From NCBI GenBank assembly GCA_964006375.1, contig OZ023262.1, forward strand, positions 89,383,654 to 89,447,653: a stretch of DNA of 64,000 bases, in the 5' to 3' direction. A model generated the notes under the pieces. It was not told the DNA's origin. It was given only the letters and a program-made list of their open reading frames with translations, and did no database searches. A program made the translations under genes and the position numbers. This stretch comes from Tillus elongatus (taxonomy: Eukaryota; Arthropoda; Insecta; Coleoptera; Cleridae). This document shows positions 1 to 64,000 of the stretch, in pieces (the first letter of the stretch is position 1; the number at the start of each line of letters is the position of its first letter).

Positions 1-1800
1 GTTCTTTGTTTCAACCTGTTTATTTGCTACTTTAAAAAGAATTCCGGGCTATCGCCGAAGTTCAAGTCAATTGGCAGTGAGTTTCGCCAGGGCAAATTCA
101 ACGTTTTAATTGTAAATCGCGAAGTTTCCACCAAGCGACTTCAGAATATCGAACTGGTTGTCAAAAGATTTTGTACACGTGAGACAATAAATACACTGGC
201 CTAGTAACCATCAGTAGGAACCATCACTGTTTTTCCCAGCTTATTTTCTCTTGTTGGAGTCACTGAGACTTGCGTCAGCTACTAATACTTGATTCAATTT
301 GGAGGTCATCCCCATAGAGTAACCAGGTAATTCAAGGCAGAAGATTCGGTGAGTCAATAGAATTTTTTCTCTGAACTAGCAAAGTTTGTCTTACACACTC
401 ATCTGGCAAGTGAATTTTTATAATCTGAACTTTCAAAGACACTCAATCAAGTTTTAGTTTTGTATAACGCCAGGGAGCTGCTATTAGAATAATTATAAAT
501 TTCAAGTTTTAATCTCTGGAATCTTGTCAGCTTGTTTTTGTAAATTTAAACACGTAGTATTTGACATTGTAATCAGTGAATCTTGTCTTTAAAAATATCT
601 AACCTGTACATTGTCTTTAATGTCACCTATTTTCAATAATTAGTATAAAGTTTTCACGCAGATATACATACATATTTTTTCAAAATTAAGCTTCACTTGA
701 GAAACTGGCCAGGATTTGAGTAAAAAATTAACATTGGTTGGCAAACGTCAAATAATTTACATATTAATTTGTTTACTTTTGAGCTGCAACACACAGCATC
801 TGATTTTTAATATACATCAATATATAAGTGCTTAGATTTTTTTAGTAATAAACAAACCACTTTTGTCTCATTATTCTGTCACATGTATGTAAATTAATAA
901 CTTCTTGTTATTGAAATTCTGGCTATTCATTTGATTTCTATTTGCGTACGATTAATGTTTATTTTGAGAGTTACCAACCATTCAATTTTATTCTGTTCAC
1001 CATTTCAAATTCAATTCATATGAATAAATGTAATATTCTGTTACACTAACATGCCTGTCTGATTGAAAATTAATTCCTCTTTAAACCCTTTTGACCTTCC
1101 GTGACGATGATTATAAGAACTCTTGAACTCGATTTCCTAGATATCGAAAATAAACTTTTAGAAAAATCATCGTAACCAGGCACTAGTTTGGATCACTGAT
1201 AAATATGAGACTTCAGGCAGTGCAACAACACAACAGCGTAAGTAGTAAACAATAATAGGATCTTCAAACCTTATAAAGCATTTCTAATCCTGCTAATTAT
1301 AAATCTGATAGATAGAAACTTTTTAGGGTAGGATTTATAGGAAATAGTGACCTTACTACTGACCAGATTTGGGTTCACTTGAGGTCCCGCATATATTACT
1401 ACTAGTGTTTGCCTTTTATCGAGTTATCAAAGATAGTTATATAGGAGGGTTATAACTCCTTGGGCTTTGTTCACTTTATATTTTTATTGAAAAATAATAT
1501 AGGTGGGTACCAGTTATTGACAAGCTTCGTACCAAACACTGACACACAAAATACATCCACTCTAACGTTGTTACCAAAGGAAAAATTGGGTGTCGATAAT
1601 TGCTACAGATTTATTTTGATAAAATTCCCTTTAGATTTTTCAGACAAAATAACACTAAGTTAGATAGACATATAAATATTCATAGGAAAAAAGAAAGCTA
1701 TTAAATCTTCATAGGAAAAGAGAAAGCTACACTGTACCATTCATCGACACCTATGTCGATAAATGGTATAAGTTCCAAAAATGAATGTACCAGTTATCGA
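1..1800. other. AT-rich sequence without a recognised gene
   Basis: No convincing coding exon on either strand. Positions 40-350 are less AT-rich and end in a donor-like G|GTGAGT (+ strand, about 350), so a non-coding 5' exon of a neighbouring plus-strand gene is possible. The uif 3' UTR or a terminal uif exon could also lie here. None of these can be shown from sequence alone. Confidence 0.3.
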
Positions 1801-1849
1801 CAGTACAGAATTCACTAAGTGAAGATTGGAACCTGTGATGAGCACTGAT

Positions 1850-1923
1850 AAGTACACTTGGAGAACCCAAATCACCAATCTTTTAAAATGTGTTGTGGTG
1901 ATTTGGGTTCTCCAAGTGTACTT
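1850..1923. repeat. Perfect 28-bp inverted repeat (foldback)
   Basis: Arms 1850-1877 and 1896-1923 are exact reverse complements (AAGTACACTTGGAGAACCCA at the left end) around an 18-nt loop. The left flank GTGATGAGCACTGAT plus the arm recurs at 18151-18186, so this belongs to a dispersed foldback family. Confidence 0.85.
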
Positions 1924-2464
1924 GACAGTACAGAATTTTAAATGTATACAGATTTTATGCCAAATTATTGTCAAAAACCATATATTTTAGACTCTGCATA
2001 TACACACACAACTATTTTGATAAAATTACTTAAATATTCTAAACTGAAATTACTATCATCAACTTGCATGTTTCTTAGCACGTTTTACAAGGATGTGCAC
2101 CAGTTCACGTGTGACTGCAGAATGGCCAAACTGAAATATTTTTAGAATTAATGTTTTTTGCACTACCGGTAGAGGTTTTTTAGGTGTGTAAGGGGGAACC
2201 TACTTGTTTTTTTACTATGATATGACGATAGATGTAGCAAGCATCAGGTTTTTATTTTTTTGGATTTTTAGTGCACAAATGTCGATGATTGAGACAGTGT
2301 CGATAATTGGGCCTTTTACCTTATGCATGACTGAGATATTTGTTTACTACCCTGCTGCAACTCTGCAAGTAATGAATTTCATTATATACTAACATCACTA
2401 CATTTTGATCAGACATCTAATATTATCATTATTGACCCATATCACTACATTATTTTCATGAATG

Positions 2465-63702
<61,238 letters not shown>

Positions 63703-64000
63703 CTGAAACAGCATCAGTGAGTTTTTTAACAAATAGGAAATAAAAGCTCTGGAAAGTGAATTGGTAAGTGACAACATGAAATTGCAAAACTAAATTGATT
63801 TGACAGAACAATTATGTGGAAGCTTACTGGAAGACAAGATACTTAGTGTCTTTCAGATATGCCATATCATATCTGAAAGACTGTTTATTTATCACCAGTC
63901 ATAACTGGTGATAACTAAGCACACACTTTTAAAATGAGAATTGAATTTAAAAAGTTTCAAGGGTACAAAGTTACATTTCTACACCATCTTTTGGTTATGA
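63703..64000. other. Intron upstream of exon A
   Basis: Contains an inverted repeat (GTCTTTCAGATATGCCATAT against ATATCATATCTGAAAGACTG at 63846-63883). No coding sequence recognised. Confidence 0.5.

Noticed and set aside
258..357. Minus-strand open stretch ending SDSNKRK as a terminal uif exon
   Set aside because: No acceptor in the needed phase was found before it; support is too weak.

Overview
This window is eukaryotic, AT-rich nuclear DNA, almost certainly from an insect. It contains the 3' part of one large host gene on the minus strand. Everything else is intronic, and most of that is transposons, their relics and simple repeats. I cannot name the species.

The host gene runs from about 63702 (the 5' part lies beyond the window) down to 2465. 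Seventeen exons join at GT-AG junctions with matching phase throughout, giving one open frame of about 1,611 residues. The order is: Ephrin-receptor-like cysteine-rich (GCC2/GCC3) repeat, 14 EGF-like repeats, laminin-G domain, HYR module, sushi-like module, an unnamed cysteine-poor stretch, more GCC2/GCC3 repeats, two EGF-like modules, one transmembrane helix and a roughly 112-residue cytoplasmic tail. This matches Uninflatable (uif), the apical transmembrane protein of insect trachea and epidermis. Roughly 4.8 kb of coding sequence is spread over more than 61 kb because introns of up to 17.9 kb are loaded with repeats.

Region by region: 2.8-9.3 kb holds a TA-flanked MITE, a mariner-like transposase relic and a tRNA-derived SINE. 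9.5-14.3 kb holds a LINE 3' fragment and a transposase relic split by a hAT-type element with a perfect 8-bp target duplication. 14.5-19.1 kb holds a tandem satellite of about 146-bp monomers in a four-monomer higher-order repeat, then a Penelope-like terminal fragment with a hammerhead-like hairpin. 19.6-26.2 kb holds LINE fragments, a probable solo LTR with a minisatellite inside, and an unexplained GC-richer block. 26.7-44.6 kb is the giant intron. It carries an apparently intact BEL/Pao LTR retrotransposon (29432-35899), a broken Tc1-like element, a decayed element with terminal inverted repeats of about 370 bp, and a mariner inserted inside a foldback element. 45.2-47.2 kb holds a tandem duplication with one copy filled by a MITE and one empty. 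48.1-52.5 kb holds LINE debris and a degraded virus-like P-loop ATPase. 53.5-56.9 kb holds two LINE fragments around a Penelope-like GIY-YIG remnant. 57.1-62.8 kb holds a SINE head, a copia fragment and older repeats.

Thirteen (TA)n arrays punctuate the window, and several lie exactly at the edges of repeat modules. No bacterial features, functional tRNA or rRNA genes, or CRISPR arrays were seen.
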